Origin: Candidatus Enterococcus willemsii
Lineage (GTDB): Bacteria; Bacillota; Bacilli; Lactobacillales; Enterococcaceae
Assembly (NCBI RefSeq): GCF_009933335.1
Contig: NZ_MAEL01000031.1
Location: forward strand, 1 to 64,000
Direction: 5' to 3'
Length of the DNA: 64,000 nucleotides
Shown: one piece after another, positions 34,229 to 44,343 of the stretch
Layout: every line of letters begins with the position of its first letter
Numbering within the stretch: position 1 is the first letter of the stretch
Program-made: the position numbers and the translations under genes
Notes under the pieces: generated by a model
Databases searched by the model: none
The model's input: only the letters and a program-made list of their open reading frames with translations
What the model was told of the DNA's origin: nothing

Positions 34229-35470
34229 CTATTTATTGTAAAGTGGGTGAGCATCGGTCAGTTCTTTGACGGCCGTTTTTACTTCCGTCAAAACAGCTGC
34301 ATCGTCTTTATTTTCTAACACCTTCACGATTAAGCGAGCAATCGTTGCCGCATCGTCTTCATCGAATCCACGACTAGTGATTGCAGGTGTTCCAATCCGA
34401 ATGCCGCTTGTTTTAAATGGGCTTAAACTTTCAAATGGGATAGAGTTTTTATTAACCGTAATATTAACCGTATCTAGTAATTGCTCCGCATCTTTCCCTG
34501 TCATTTCAAAACCAGTGACATCAATTAACAATAAGTGATTATCCGTTGCTCCAGAAACCAATCGTGCTTTTGGTGCCTGATTAAATACTTTCGCCATAGC
34601 TTGCGCATTCTTAATCACTTGTTGTGCGTAGTCTTTGAAGCTTGGATCAAGCGCCTCTTTAAATGAAATAGCTTTTCCGGCAATCACATGCTCCAACGGT
34701 CCCCCTTGAATACCAGGAAAGACGTTGCTATTGATTTTTTTAGCTAGTTCTTCATTGTTTGTTAGTACTAAACCTCCACGTGGTCCACGTAGTGTTTTGT
34801 GTGTAGTAGAAGTTGTAATATCCGCATATGGAACTGGATTTGGATGCAGTCCAGCTGCCACTAGACCAGCAATATGCGCCATATCGACCATTAATTTAGC
34901 ACCAACTTCATCAGCGATTTCTCTAAATTTCGCAAAATCAATCGTACGTGAATAAGCACTTGCACCTGCGACAATCAATTTTGGCTGATGTTTGCGTGCC
35001 AAAATACGTACGACTTCATAATCAATCACTTCAGTTGAAGGATCTACGCCATAGCTAACAAAGTTATATGTTTTTCCACTAAAGTTTACTGGAGAGCCAT
35101 GCGTTAAATGTCCACCTGCTGAAAGGTCCATTCCTAAAATAGTATCGCCCGCTTCCACTAATGCAAGATATGCCGCTGTATTCGCTTGTGAACCAGAATG
35201 TGGTTGAACGTTAGCAAATTTTGCACCAAAAATTTCTTTCGCACGATTGATTGCTAGACTTTCTACCACATCAACAAATTCACAGCCACCATAATAACGA
35301 CGACCTGGATAACCTTCAGCATATTTATTTGTTAAAATACTTCCTTGTGCAGCCATGACACCTTCTGAAACAATATTCTCAGAAGCAATCAATTCCAAGT
35401 TATTTTGTTGACGTTCTGCTTCATTCTCAATAGCTGTCCATAATTCTTTATCCAACGTTTTGTAATCCAT
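34229..35470 (-). CDS. glyA: Serine hydroxymethyltransferase
   Basis: The ATG at 35470 gives [11 protein letters not shown] and 413 residues, the standard size; the frame extends three codons to a [17 protein letters not shown] near 27, YYGGCEFVD near 57 and the PLP-lysine motif [13 protein letters not shown] near 226 are diagnostic. Interconverts serine and glycine with tetrahydrofolate, feeding one-carbon metabolism. Confidence 0.97.
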   Translation of the reverse strand: MDYKTLDKELWTAIENEAERQQNNLELIASENIVSEGVMAAQGSILTNKYAEGYPGRRYYGGCEFVDVVESLAINRAKEIFGAKFANVQPHSGSQANTAAYLALVEAGDTILGMDLSAGGHLTHGSPVNFSGKTYNFVSYGVDPSTEVIDYEVVRILARKHQPKLIVAGASAYSRTIDFAKFREIADEVGAKLMVDMAHIAGLVAAGLHPNPVPYADITTSTTHKTLRGPRGGLVLTNNEELAKKINSNVFPGIQGGPLEHVIAGKAISFKEALDPSFKDYAQQVIKNAQAMAKVFNQAPKARLVSGATDNHLLLIDVTGFEMTGKDAEQLLDTVNITVNKNSIPFESLSPFKTSGIRIGTPAITSRGFDEDDAATIARLIVKVLENKDDAAVLTEVKTAVKELTDAHPLYNK

Positions 35471-35598
35471 TCTACACAAACACCCCTTTACTCTGATGAT
35501 TGCATTGTATCATAAGAGCTTTGATAAATCTTTAAAATTCCTCTTTTTACGATTTATTTTCTAAAAAAAAGTTGAAATGTGCTTTAAATACGAACAAT

Positions 35599-35637
35599 AA
35601 AAAAGCTACACTTTCAAAATGTTTGAAAGTGCGGCTT
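35599..35637 (-). terminator. Terminator of the sua5/ywlC gene
   Basis: Stem CACTTTCAAA/TTTGAAAGTG with loop ATG and outer GC pairs, then T6 on the minus strand. Confidence 0.8.
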
Positions 35638-35640
35638 CTA

Positions 35641-36660
35641 TTAATCAAAATATTGCTGAGCAGCAGCTTTTTTCAAGCGATTCATATAAGCTACGCCAAG
35701 TTTTTCTTCTGGGAAAGTAGCAACTAAAATCAAATCTAAGTCTAACAACGGTTCATCCAACGCACGTAAACCTGCAAATAAGCCTCTTGTTGCTGCCTCA
35801 ACACTGTCATCTTGATACATAAAAACAGCCGCAGTATCCGCCCGTACTTTTTCTGCCACGCTCGGTCCTGCCATCACTCCAACTTTTAGTTGACGTTCTT
35901 TTGCATAAGTTACTGCTCTGTGCCAATCTTCTTCACGTACCATAAGGACATTAGTCTCTGGTGAATAATGTTTATACTTCATCCCTGGTGATTTTGGCGT
36001 ATCATTTTCTTTGATCAAATAGCTGTCTAAAGCAATCTTGATTCCTAAATCTGTTTCTAATTGTTCTTTGGTAATAGCTCCTGGTCGTAAAATCATTGGA
36101 GGCTTTGTTGGATCACTAATATCTAATACCGTTGACTCGACACCAATTGATGTAGAACCATCATCCAAGATTCCTTCAATTTTTCCATTTAAATCATGAT
36201 AGACATGTTCTGCGCTTGTTGGACTTGGTCTACCAGAAGTATTCGCACTCGGTCCTACCAAAGGCAGATTGGCTTCTCGTAACAACGCTAATGTTTTTGT
36301 ATTATTTGGCATACGAAATGAAATAGTTTTTAATCCCGCTGAGACAACTGACGGAAAAATTCCCGCTTTTGGTTCCAAAATTAAGGTCAACGGACCTGGC
36401 CAGTACATATCCACTAATTTTTCTGTCAACGGATGAAAATTCGTGACATACTGTTTAACCTGTTCAAAATCTGCTACATGAACAATCAGAGGATTATCGC
36501 TTGGTCTTCCTTTCACGGCAAATACACGCTTCACTGCTGTCTCTGATAAAGCATTTGCGCCCAATCCATAAACTGTTTCTGTCGGAAAGGCAACGAGACC
36601 ATCTGATTTCAATATTTCTATTGCCTCATTGATATTTGTGTCTATTTTCTTTGTTTCCAC
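35641..36660 (-). CDS. ywlC: Threonylcarbamoyl-AMP synthase (Sua5/YwlC)
   Basis: 339 residues starting at GTG 36660 (METKKIDTNINEAI). YrdC domain: GLVAFPTETVYGLGANA near 21, KGRPSDNPLIVHV near 50, VGPSANTSGRPSPT near 137. A C-terminal Sua5 domain from about 210 makes this the long form. It makes threonylcarbamoyl-AMP for the t6A37 modification of ANN-decoding tRNAs. The spacer between its ribosome site (GGAAAGG) and the GTG contains an exact DnaA box, and the upstream 200 bp is a DnaA-box cluster. Confidence 0.93.
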   Translation of the reverse strand: METKKIDTNINEAIEILKSDGLVAFPTETVYGLGANALSETAVKRVFAVKGRPSDNPLIVHVADFEQVKQYVTNFHPLTEKLVDMYWPGPLTLILEPKAGIFPSVVSAGLKTISFRMPNNTKTLALLREANLPLVGPSANTSGRPSPTSAEHVYHDLNGKIEGILDDGSTSIGVESTVLDISDPTKPPMILRPGAITKEQLETDLGIKIALDSYLIKENDTPKSPGMKYKHYSPETNVLMVREEDWHRAVTYAKERQLKVGVMAGPSVAEKVRADTAAVFMYQDDSVEAATRGLFAGLRALDEPLLDLDLILVATFPEEKLGVAYMNRLKKAAAQQYFD

Positions 36661-36663
36661 AGC

Positions 36664-36859
36664 TTATCCACACCTTTCCTATTATTTTTCAGCGAGTTAT
36701 CAACACTTTTTAAAAGTTATGCACATTTTGTGGATAACCTCTCTATAAAATGGGGATAACCCTGTGAATAAATTAATTTTGTTTTAAATGCTTTTCTAGC
36801 ACGTATTATCCGCTTTATTACTACTTATCAACAATTATTATCCACAAATCTGTGGATAA
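36664..36859. promoter_or_regulatory. DnaA-box cluster between ywlC and prmC
   Basis: Exact TTATNCACA boxes: 36664-36672 (+), 36717-36725 (+), 36729-36737 (-), 36763-36771 (-), 36838-36846 (+) and 36851-36859 (-). One-mismatch boxes: TTATCAACA at 36697-36705 and 36825-36833 (+), and TTATCCCCA at 36751-36759 (-). Nine boxes in 196 bp with no dnaA or dnaN nearby means a DnaA-binding regulatory or titration site rather than the origin. From memory, not verified, the ywlC upstream region is also a DnaA-binding cluster in Bacillus subtilis. Confidence 0.88.
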
Positions 36860-37690
36860 CTAATACACAACAACCATTCGATCCTTCCCAGATAAGTCTT
36901 GATGGATTTCTACTATTTTTGTGGGAAACGCCTGTTGAAAAATCTCTTTTACTGCCTCACCTTGTTGAAAACCTATTTCTAGAAAAATCTTGCCTTGTGG
37001 ACTTAATTTGCCTTGCGCTTCTTGAGCTAGTTTTTCATAAATAGCTAATCCATTATTTTCTGCAAACAAGGCTAATTTCGGCTCAAACAAGCGAACACTT
37101 TCATCCATGTATTCCCACTCTGATTCACTAATATAGGGGGGATTAGAAATCAAGACATCTATCGGTCCTTCAATCGGTGCCAAGGTATCACCTAGGTAAA
37201 AATCGACGGCTGCTTTTAAGGCTTCTTTATTTTCTTTAGCGACTAGTAATGCTTCTGGTGAAATATCTACTGCCGAGACTTGCCACTTTGGACGTTCTAA
37301 TTTCAAGGTAATAGCAATCGCACCTGTGCCTGTTCCAACATCAACCACACGCAATGCTTCATTCGAACAATTCGTTAAACACAACTCCACTAATTCCTCT
37401 GTTTCTGGACGTGGAATCAATGTATGTTGATTCACTTTGAAACGTCGTCCATAAAATTCTTCCGTTCCTATTAAATACTGCGGAGGATGGTTTTGCATGA
37501 GTAAAGCAACGTCACGCTCAATTTGTTGTTCCTCTTCTTTTGAAATAGGCTGACGCATATTTAAGAGCCAGTCGGTTTTGCTCCAATTTTTTCGTGCCAA
37601 AAAAAGATACTGGATAGCATAACCTTCTTTGCCCTGCTCTTCTAAAAAAGAAGAAGCCCTTGAGAGGACTTCTTGATATGTTCTAGCCAT
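36860..37690 (-). CDS. prmC: Release factor glutamine methyltransferase
   Basis: 276 residues. SAM-binding motif [13 protein letters not shown] near 118 and the catalytic [11 protein letters not shown] near 186 are PrmC signatures. It methylates the GGQ glutamine of release factors 1 and 2. Starts inside the end of prfA (8 bp overlap), its substrate gene. Its stop abuts the last DnaA box. Confidence 0.95.
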   Translation of the reverse strand: MARTYQEVLSRASSFLEEQGKEGYAIQYLFLARKNWSKTDWLLNMRQPISKEEEQQIERDVALLMQNHPPQYLIGTEEFYGRRFKVNQHTLIPRPETEELVELCLTNCSNEALRVVDVGTGTGAIAITLKLERPKWQVSAVDISPEALLVAKENKEALKAAVDFYLGDTLAPIEGPIDVLISNPPYISESEWEYMDESVRLFEPKLALFAENNGLAIYEKLAQEAQGKLSPQGKIFLEIGFQQGEAVKEIFQQAFPTKIVEIHQDLSGKDRMVVVY

Positions 37691-38756
37691 TTTGTAGCTC
37701 TTCTAACTTCGATGTTTGTTCATACATAATTAATGCATCAACAATTTCATCTAATTTCCCAGCCAAAATTTGATCCAATTTTTGAATCGTCAAACCAATT
37801 CGATGGTCTGTGACACGGTTTTGTGGGAAATTATAGGTACGAATACGCTCAGAACGATCCCCTGTTCCGACTGCTGATTTACGGTTTGCATCGTACTCGC
37901 TTTGTGCTTCTTGTTGAATTTGATCATACACACGAGCACGTAAAACTTTCATCGCTTTTTCGCGGTTTTTTAATTGTGAACGTTCATCTTGCATGGCAAC
38001 AACAATGCCAGTAGGTAAATGCGTCAAACGTACTGCAGAGGCTGTTTTATTGACGTGCTGTCCACCTGCACCAGATGCATGATAAATATCTGTCCGAATA
38101 TCTTTGTCTGCAATATCAATTTCTACTTCTTCTGCTTCAGGCATCACAACAACTGTCGCTGTTGATGTATGAATGCGTCCTTGAGATTCTGTTGAAGGTA
38201 CGCGTTGCACGCGGTGAGCGCCACTTTCATATTTTAGTTTAGAGAAGACATTGTCACCACTAATCATCATAATAACTTCTTTGTAACCACCAATTCCCGT
38301 AACGTTTGCTTCCAATACATCCGTCTTCCATCCTTGGCTTTCAGCATAGCGTTGATACATGTTAAACAAGTCACCCGCAAATAAGGCTGCCTCGTCACCA
38401 CCTGCAGCACCACGAATTTCCATGATGATATTTTTATCATCATTTGGGTCTTTTGGTAATAATAAGATTTTAATTTCTTCTTCTAACGTATCTTTTTCTT
38501 TTTTCAAGTCAGATAATTCTTCTTTGGCTAATTCTGCCATTTCATCATCTAAGTTTTCACCTAACATTTCTTCTGCATCGGCAATCCCTTCAACGACTTC
38601 TTTATAGCGGCGGTAAACAGCAACCGTTTCGCGCGTATTCGCTTCTTCTTTTGATAGTTCCATAAAACGTTTTGTATCAGAAACGACAGCTGGATCACTT
38701 AATAATTCTCCTAGTTCTTCATAACGGTCTTCAATTGCTTGTAACTGATCGTACAT
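37683..38756 (-). CDS. prfA: Peptide chain release factor 1
   Basis: The ATG at 38756, after AAGGAG, gives [15 protein letters not shown] and 357 residues, the usual length; the longer frame is rejected. The peptidyl-hydrolysis motif [13 protein letters not shown] lies near 230, with [20 protein letters not shown] upstream. Terminates translation at UAA and UAG. Confidence 0.96.
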   Translation of the reverse strand: MYDQLQAIEDRYEELGELLSDPAVVSDTKRFMELSKEEANTRETVAVYRRYKEVVEGIADAEEMLGENLDDEMAELAKEELSDLKKEKDTLEEEIKILLLPKDPNDDKNIIMEIRGAAGGDEAALFAGDLFNMYQRYAESQGWKTDVLEANVTGIGGYKEVIMMISGDNVFSKLKYESGAHRVQRVPSTESQGRIHTSTATVVVMPEAEEVEIDIADKDIRTDIYHASGAGGQHVNKTASAVRLTHLPTGIVVAMQDERSQLKNREKAMKVLRARVYDQIQQEAQSEYDANRKSAVGTGDRSERIRTYNFPQNRVTDHRIGLTIQKLDQILAGKLDEIVDALIMYEQTSKLEELQNG

Positions 38757-38813
38757 ACTTGGTTCTCCTTTTCCTCTGATAATGTAGTAAAATTTCTCAT
38801 TTATCATTCATAG

Positions 38814-39383
38814 TTAAATTTCAGGATGAAAATAATGGTGTCGACAGACAGGGTAATATGCTTCATTCCCGCCAATTTGGACTTGAGCGCCTTCATAGAC
38901 TGGCTTGCCATCAATATAATGTAAATTCATCGTCGCTTTTTTATGACAAAACCAACAAATTGTTTTCATCTCTTCAATTTTATCTGCATACAACAATAAA
39001 TATTTCGAGCCTTCAAATAACTCATTTCGAAAGTCATTCTTTAAACCGAACGCCATGACAGGAATCCCTAATTCATCGACAACTCGCGTAAAGGCCAACA
39101 CATGTTTTTTTGTTAAAAATTGTGATTCATCTACCAGTACACAAGACGGTTTAAATGCTAATTCTTGAATCACAGCAAACACATCTGTTTCAGTAAAAAT
39201 AGGAATGGCTTTTTCTTCTAATCCAATACGACTCGAAACTTGACCGACTCCTGAACGTGTATCTAACCCACTTGTCATCAAAACTACAGGTTTGTTCTGC
39301 TCTTCATAATTGTGCGCTACTTTTAAAATCTCAATCGATTTTCCACTATTCATTGCGCCATATTTAAAAAATAATTGTGCCAT
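38814..39383 (-). CDS. tdk: Thymidine kinase
   Basis: 189 residues. P-loop [12 protein letters not shown] at 9-20, catalytic-site DESQFL near 89 and zinc ligands CWFCHKKA near 143 with CRHH near 182 identify type II thymidine kinase. Salvages thymidine to dTMP. A TATACT -10 is visible at 39413-39418 on the minus strand. Confidence 0.96.
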   Translation of the reverse strand: MAQLFFKYGAMNSGKSIEILKVAHNYEEQNKPVVLMTSGLDTRSGVGQVSSRIGLEEKAIPIFTETDVFAVIQELAFKPSCVLVDESQFLTKKHVLAFTRVVDELGIPVMAFGLKNDFRNELFEGSKYLLLYADKIEEMKTICWFCHKKATMNLHYIDGKPVYEGAQVQIGGNEAYYPVCRHHYFHPEI

Positions 39384-39620
39384 CTCTTGCTCCTCCGTCT
39401 ATTCCATTTGTTAGTATACTTGAAAATGGCACTTTTTTACAGTATTAAATTTGTTTCTATGTTGTTATTCAATAGATTTTCTTACTAGAAACAAAAATCA
39501 CACGGTAATTCCCCTTACTATACCTAGGTAATCGCTCATTAATATTTAGTTATAGATGCTATATAACAACATTTCTTCGTATATTAATTTCCCTAGGTAC
39601 AAAAAAAGCTAGGGTTTCCC
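39384..39620. other. Intergenic stretch between the TraX-like gene and tdk
   Basis: AT-rich. It holds the tdk promoter and TACCTAGGTA (39521-39530) plus a partial copy (39591-39600), and nothing else recognisable. Confidence 0.4.
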
Positions 39621-40340
39621 CTAACTTAAAGTAGCAAGTAATGCAATCAAATATAAATGTAATGGATAGAATACATAAAATAAGCTTTTCATAGATGGAT
39701 GATTATTGCCTGGCTTGCCATTATATAACCCTAGTATAGGTAGAATGGTTATAAATAGGAAATCTGAATTCATTCCTAACATGACCCATGTTGTGTGCCA
39801 ATTGCCATAGTCTACATAGCTAGTAAAGAACAGTCCTAGAGCGAATACCACAAGTAGAATGTTGCGTAAGATAAATTTTTCTCGACAAAGATAGCAAATT
39901 ATCATAAACGGTAACAAGACCATACCGCCTTCTGTAAAAACGCCTATTAACAACATGACAATCATTGCCACAGTGTATAAAGTTCTCTTCTGCCAACTCG
40001 TCGCTTGTATCATGTACTGGATAAAATACAGCACAGTAGTCCCCACAGCCAACGTTAAGAAAATATTATTATGCACAGCATATTCTTTAGCAAATATGAA
40101 CTGATTAAGCAATAAATTCGCTCCTTGCATTAGCACTCCCGCTATCCACAAGCGCCCCAAATACTTTTCTTGATTTCTGGTATAACGTAACCCTTCAATA
40201 CTCATGTATGCAAAAAATACACCCACGCAACGTGTAAGCATGTGGAAAATTGCTGCTGTTTCAGTCGAAATAAAAGGGCTGATATGATCTAAAACCATTA
40301 AAGCCATCATGAATAATTTCAATTGTGTACGGTTAAAAAT
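39621..40340 (-). CDS. TraX-like membrane protein
   Basis: Six to eight hydrophobic helices and the TraX family start KLFMMALMVLDHISPFI. TraX is an acetylase-type protein originally seen in F pilin maturation; chromosomal homologues in Firmicutes have unknown roles. Start choice is difficult: the TTG at 40322 is 24 bp from the only ribosome site (TAGGAG, 40347-40352), and no ATG, GTG or TTG lies at normal distance. The frame is open back to 40349, and an ATT codon at 40338-40340, 6 bp from the site, would give a protein beginning with FNRTQLKLF. I use that, with low certainty. Confidence 0.65.
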   Translation of the reverse strand: MFNRTQLKLFMMALMVLDHISPFISTETAAIFHMLTRCVGVFFAYMSIEGLRYTRNQEKYLGRLWIAGVLMQGANLLLNQFIFAKEYAVHNNIFLTLAVGTTVLYFIQYMIQATSWQKRTLYTVAMIVMLLIGVFTEGGMVLLPFMIICYLCREKFILRNILLVVFALGLFFTSYVDYGNWHTTWVMLGMNSDFLFITILPILGLYNGKPGNNHPSMKSLFYVFYPLHLYLIALLATLS

Positions 40341-40435
40341 GACAATCTCCTACTTTCTTTTTTCTTTACTATAGCAATCTCACATACACTTTCCCATAGA
40401 ATAAGATAACAAAAAGCGAACAGTTTTGTCACATC

Positions 40436-40477
40436 AAAAAAGGTAGGAAAACCCTTCAATGAAAGACTTCCTACCTT
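40436..40477 (-). terminator. Terminator of the CHAP protein gene
   Basis: Arms AAGGTAGGAA (40440-40449) and TTCCTACCTT (40468-40477) with T-rich tail on the minus strand. Confidence 0.75.
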
Positions 40478-40494
40478 CTATAAATTCGATTTGA

Positions 40495-41871
40495 TTAACG
40501 ATGAATATAAGTGTAACCAGATGCACTCATTGTTGCAGTGTTAGGTCCGCCAGGGCTAGAGAATCCCATACCGCCTTGAGAAATTGTAATTGTATTGCTT
40601 CCAGCATCATATGACTCTACGTAAGCTACGTGACCGTACGTACCATCAGCAGTCCATGTTCCACCTACAGATTGTCCTGGAGCAAATACGACAACTGATC
40701 CAGCAGCTGGTGTGCCATTTACTGTATAACCATCAGCAGCCGCTGATGCTCCCCATTGACCACCATTTCCCCAATACGTACCAACCCAAGGCGCACGGTT
40801 TTTAACAAACCAAGTACATTGACCCCAAGCATACATATTGCCAGAGTTAGAGTGATCTACACCACCGCCAGATGCACTATTTCCGAATGAGTTGTTGCTT
40901 TGGTTGTTGTTAGACGAAGAACTTGAACCTGAATTTGTATTTGATGATGAATTTGTATTGTTTGTTTCAACAACTGGTGTTTCTTTCACGACTGGTGCTT
41001 CTTTTTCAACAGTTGTAGCATTTGAATTTGAAGTTACTTCAGTTGTTTGACTAGTTGTTGTTTCATTAGTTGCTGATTTTTTTGTTGCTTGTGGCGCAGT
41101 TTGTGTTTGTGGTGCATCCACTACTGCAGCCGCTTGAGCTTCTTCAACTTTTGCTTGTTCGGCTGCTTTTTGTTGTTCAGCTAATACACGAGCTTTTTCT
41201 GCTTCAGCTTCTTCTTTTTTCTTTTGTAATTTTGCTTTATCGCCTTCAGCTGTTGCTTCTTGTGCAGCTAAATCAGCTTTTAAGACATTTAAACTTGCTT
41301 GTTTTTCAGCAATTGCATTTTTTTCTGCTTCTAATTGTTGTTGTGTTGCTGCAGCTTCTTGTACTTTACTCTCGTTTTCTTTAATACTTTCTTCCACTGC
41401 TTGTTGATCTTGTTTTTGTTGTTGAACCAATTCATTATTTGCATTAACGATTGTTGATACTGCTTGAACACGACCAATAGCATCTGACAATGATTCAGCT
41501 TCTAACACGGCATCCAGTACATTCATGCTATCGCCATTCACCTGTACGTCACGTGCTTGTTTTTCAATCATTTCTTCGCGTTGTGCAATACGTAGTTTTA
41601 AGTCAGCAATTTTAGCTTGTAATTTTTCAGCTTCTTTACCTAACTCAACTTGTTTCGCTTCTAATGCAGAAACCTTCTCGCTGACAGTAGCAATTTCCGT
41701 TGTCAATGCATCAATTTGTGATTGCGTGCTTGCTTGTTGCCCTTTTAACGCATTGATTGTTTGATTTTTTTGTTCGATTTGATCATCGATTGTATCAGCT
41801 ACGACTGGTGTAACGATTGTTGTTAATAATAGTGAACTAACCATTAATGTTGCTAAGAATTGTTTCTTCAA
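40495..41871 (-). CDS. SagA/PcsB-like secreted peptidoglycan hydrolase with CHAP domain
   Basis: 458 residues: signal peptide 1-25 (cleavage near PVVADT), a long coiled coil 26-250 rich in E, K and Q, a Ser/Asn/Thr linker 255-335, and a CHAP domain 340-458 with catalytic Cys in YAWGQCTWFV and His in YGHVAYVESY. The layout matches PcsB and enterococcal SagA-like proteins, which split peptidoglycan at division. Enterococcus faecium SagA itself ends in NlpC/P60 instead of CHAP, so this is a different subgroup. Likely secreted and abundant. Confidence 0.9.
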   Translation of the reverse strand: MKKQFLATLMVSSLLLTTIVTPVVADTIDDQIEQKNQTINALKGQQASTQSQIDALTTEIATVSEKVSALEAKQVELGKEAEKLQAKIADLKLRIAQREEMIEKQARDVQVNGDSMNVLDAVLEAESLSDAIGRVQAVSTIVNANNELVQQQKQDQQAVEESIKENESKVQEAAATQQQLEAEKNAIAEKQASLNVLKADLAAQEATAEGDKAKLQKKKEEAEAEKARVLAEQQKAAEQAKVEEAQAAAVVDAPQTQTAPQATKKSATNETTTSQTTEVTSNSNATTVEKEAPVVKETPVVETNNTNSSSNTNSGSSSSSNNNQSNNSFGNSASGGGVDHSNSGNMYAWGQCTWFVKNRAPWVGTYWGNGGQWGASAAADGYTVNGTPAAGSVVVFAPGQSVGGTWTADGTYGHVAYVESYDAGSNTITISQGGMGFSSPGGPNTATMSASGYTYIHR

Positions 41872-42056
41872 GTTGTGTTCCTCCTGTTTACCCTGTTTTA
41901 ATTATATTTATAAAAAGAATTTTCGTTCGTTCAATTTTTGCGACAGATAAATACTAACATAAGAATAATGCACTGAGGTAAAAATTATGTTACAAAATTG
42001 TTTCATTTTACAAGAAATGCGCTTTCATTTTAGAGGAAACCATCATTTTACAAATA

Positions 42057-42100
42057 AAAAAAACGAAAATTTTTTCATTTACAAAAATTTTCGTTTTTTT
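42057..42100. terminator. Bidirectional terminator after recQ
   Basis: Perfect 18-bp stem (42057-42074 and 42083-42100; seven A, CG, AAAA, five T) with an 8-nt loop; T7 on the minus strand directly after the recQ stop. Confidence 0.75.
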
Positions 42101-42102
42101 AT

Positions 42103-43851
42103 TTACTTTTGTTGTAATAATTCTAAAAATTGTTTGCCATATTTATCTAGTTTATTTTGTCCAACACCTTTAATTTGTAAAAATTCTAATGACGTTTGTG
42201 GTTGCTTTTCAGCTAATTCTTGCAGAGTTTTATCTGAAAAGATAACGTATGGTGGTAGATTTTGTTCTTGCGCTAAAGATAAACGCAATGCTCGTAATTC
42301 TTCAAACAACTCATTGTCCATTACAAGTTGCTTGACAGTTGCTTGTTTGCGGAAGACCTTCTGTTTACCCAACAACACATCAATTCCTGCTGCTGAAATT
42401 GTTAAAACTGGATATTGTCCTTCTGAAGGCGTTAAGTATTGTTCAGCCGTTAAATAATCAATTAATTGAACCACATCTTTTTGCGTCCAATCTTTCATCA
42501 AACCATAGGTCGAAAGTTGATCAAAACGCCATTGGGTAATTTTCTGATCTTTCGAACCTGTTAACACCTTGCCAACTAAAGACTTTCCAAAGCGTTCCCC
42601 CATCCGTTTCACACAAGAAAGAATTTTTTGCGTATCCAACGTAATATCTACGGATTCACGGTCATCCAAGCAATTGCTACAACGTCCACACTCTTTCCCT
42701 TGTTCACCAAAATAACGTAAAATATAGCATTGCAAACACATTTGAGTATGCGCATACTGACTCATTTCTCGTAACTTTAAATACTCGTTTTGTTGGTAAT
42801 CAATGCTTGATTCGGATTGTTCAATAAAAAATTGTTGGACTTGTAAATCTTGAGCCGCATACAATAAGACGGCTTCACTAGGCAAGCCATCACGACCTGC
42901 ACGCCCCGCTTCTTGGTAATACGATTCCAAATTTCCAGGAATTTGCGCATGGATAACAAAACGAACATTACTTTTGTTAATCCCCATCCCAAAAGCGTTG
43001 GTCGCGACCATGACTTGTACCCTATCAAATAAGAAATCTTCTTGGTTGCGTGAACGTTCTTGCTCATTCAACCCACCATGATAAAGTCCTACGGCAATTT
43101 GTTTATGTTTCAATAAATGGTAAATTCGTTCTACTTCTTTTCTGGTACTTGCATAAATAATGCCGGATTGGCCTTGATTCATTTTCAAATACTCGAGCAG
43201 ATAGATATCTTTTTGCTCTTTAACTACTTGGAATGCTAAATTTTCTCTAGCAAATCCCGTTTTTATCTGATTTTCAGCTGGAATAGATAATAAATGACAA
43301 ATGTCTTCAGCAACTTGAGGGGTCGCAGTTGCGGTTAACGCAACAACAGTTGGACGTTGTGTAAACGAGCGAATGGTTTCCGCTAATTTTAAATAACTTG
43401 GTCGAAAATCATGTCCCCATTGCGAAATACAATGCGCTTCATCTACTGCAATTAAATCAATTTCTACATGTTGCAATAATTCTAGAAAATCTGCTGTTTC
43501 CAAACGTTCCGGAGCTATATACAGCATTTTCACATTACCTCTTGCTGCTTGCCCTAAACGTTGCTGAATTTCTGAAAAATGGAGGGTACTATTGATATAC
43601 GTTGCCGAAATTCCCATCTCATTCAAGCTATCTACTTGATCTTTCATCAGAGAAATCAAGGGTGAGACAACTAATGTTAAGCCATCTAACATCAATGCTG
43701 GCAGTTGGTAACAAATCGATTTTCCGCCACCTGTGGGCATAATTCCCAAAACATCTTCTTGACGTAAAATTTTATCAATGATTTCTGCTTGGCCTTTACG
43801 AAATGTCTGATAGCCAAACTTTTCTTCCAATAACTGCATGACTTTACTCAT
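42103..43851 (-). CDS. recQ: ATP-dependent DNA helicase RecQ
   Basis: 582 residues. Walker A PTGGGKSICYQLPA near 40, DEAH box near 136, motif VI QEAGRAGRDG near 310. The zinc-binding RQC cysteines follow (CLQCYILRYFGEQGKECGRC, near 375), then a C-terminal HRDC domain (residues about 510-580). 3'-5' helicase for recombination and replication-fork repair. Confidence 0.96.
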   Translation of the reverse strand: MSKVMQLLEEKFGYQTFRKGQAEIIDKILRQEDVLGIMPTGGGKSICYQLPALMLDGLTLVVSPLISLMKDQVDSLNEMGISATYINSTLHFSEIQQRLGQAARGNVKMLYIAPERLETADFLELLQHVEIDLIAVDEAHCISQWGHDFRPSYLKLAETIRSFTQRPTVVALTATATPQVAEDICHLLSIPAENQIKTGFARENLAFQVVKEQKDIYLLEYLKMNQGQSGIIYASTRKEVERIYHLLKHKQIAVGLYHGGLNEQERSRNQEDFLFDRVQVMVATNAFGMGINKSNVRFVIHAQIPGNLESYYQEAGRAGRDGLPSEAVLLYAAQDLQVQQFFIEQSESSIDYQQNEYLKLREMSQYAHTQMCLQCYILRYFGEQGKECGRCSNCLDDRESVDITLDTQKILSCVKRMGERFGKSLVGKVLTGSKDQKITQWRFDQLSTYGLMKDWTQKDVVQLIDYLTAEQYLTPSEGQYPVLTISAAGIDVLLGKQKVFRKQATVKQLVMDNELFEELRALRLSLAQEQNLPPYVIFSDKTLQELAEKQPQTSLEFLQIKGVGQNKLDKYGKQFLELLQQK

Positions 43852-43894
43852 TTAACACGACACCTTTCCCGTCCATTATACCGAAATCTACACA

Positions 43895-43948
43895 AAAATA
43901 CGTCATTAATTGTCTTTTTTTCCTTTTGAACAATTAATGACGTATTTT
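43895..43948. terminator. Bidirectional terminator after osmC
   Basis: 19-bp arms 43895-43913 and 43930-43948 (core ATACGTCATTAATTG) with a 16-nt loop. Confidence 0.75.
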
Positions 43949-43950
43949 AT

Positions 43951-44343
43951 TTAGATAAATGAAACAGTTTCTTCCACTTGAATGGTTGGATCCAAACTTT
44001 GGATAACGGGACAGTTCGGTGAAACTAATTTGAGACAACGTTGGGCTTTTTCTTGAATTTCGGCATCAACTTTGACGTAAAAACGTAGTTGAATGGATTG
44101 AATTGGTTCTGCACGACGTGTCGTGTCACGTGTATAGTCTGCTTCGATTTTTTCAAACTGATACGGAATATGTGAATTATCTAGGACTGATTGATAGACA
44201 TAGCCACCACAAGCTGCTACTGCACAAACAAGCATCTGTACAGGTGAATAACCTTGTTCTCTAGCTAACACCCAATTGCCAGTTTCATGAGGTAGCTCAA
44301 TTTTTTCCTTCCCTTGGATCAGGGTAAATGTTTCAATTGTCAT
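43951..44343 (-). CDS. OsmC-family peroxidase-like protein
   Basis: 130 residues with the OsmC/Ohr fold. LVCAVAACGGYVYQSVLDN near 37 carries the single N-terminal cysteine, and LVSPNCPVIQSLDPTI near 105 the second. OsmC/Ohr proteins reduce organic hydroperoxides with a Cys pair. Its start overlaps the oppF stop by 4 bp, so it is translated with the peptide ABC transporter; the reason for that link is unknown. Confidence 0.85.
   Translation of the reverse strand: MTIETFTLIQGKEKIELPHETGNWVLAREQGYSPVQMLVCAVAACGGYVYQSVLDNSHIPYQFEKIEADYTRDTTRRAEPIQSIQLRFYVKVDAEIQEKAQRCLKLVSPNCPVIQSLDPTIQVEETVSFI

Noticed and set aside
36660-36862. Chromosomal replication origin
   Set aside because: No dnaA or dnaN gene and no clear AT-rich unwinding element with the boxes; the flanking genes are translation genes. 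A DnaA titration or regulatory cluster fits better.
41070-41384. Leucine-rich plus-strand frame within the CHAP protein gene
   Set aside because: It is the antisense of the repetitive Gln/Glu/Ala coiled-coil codons and has no ribosome site.
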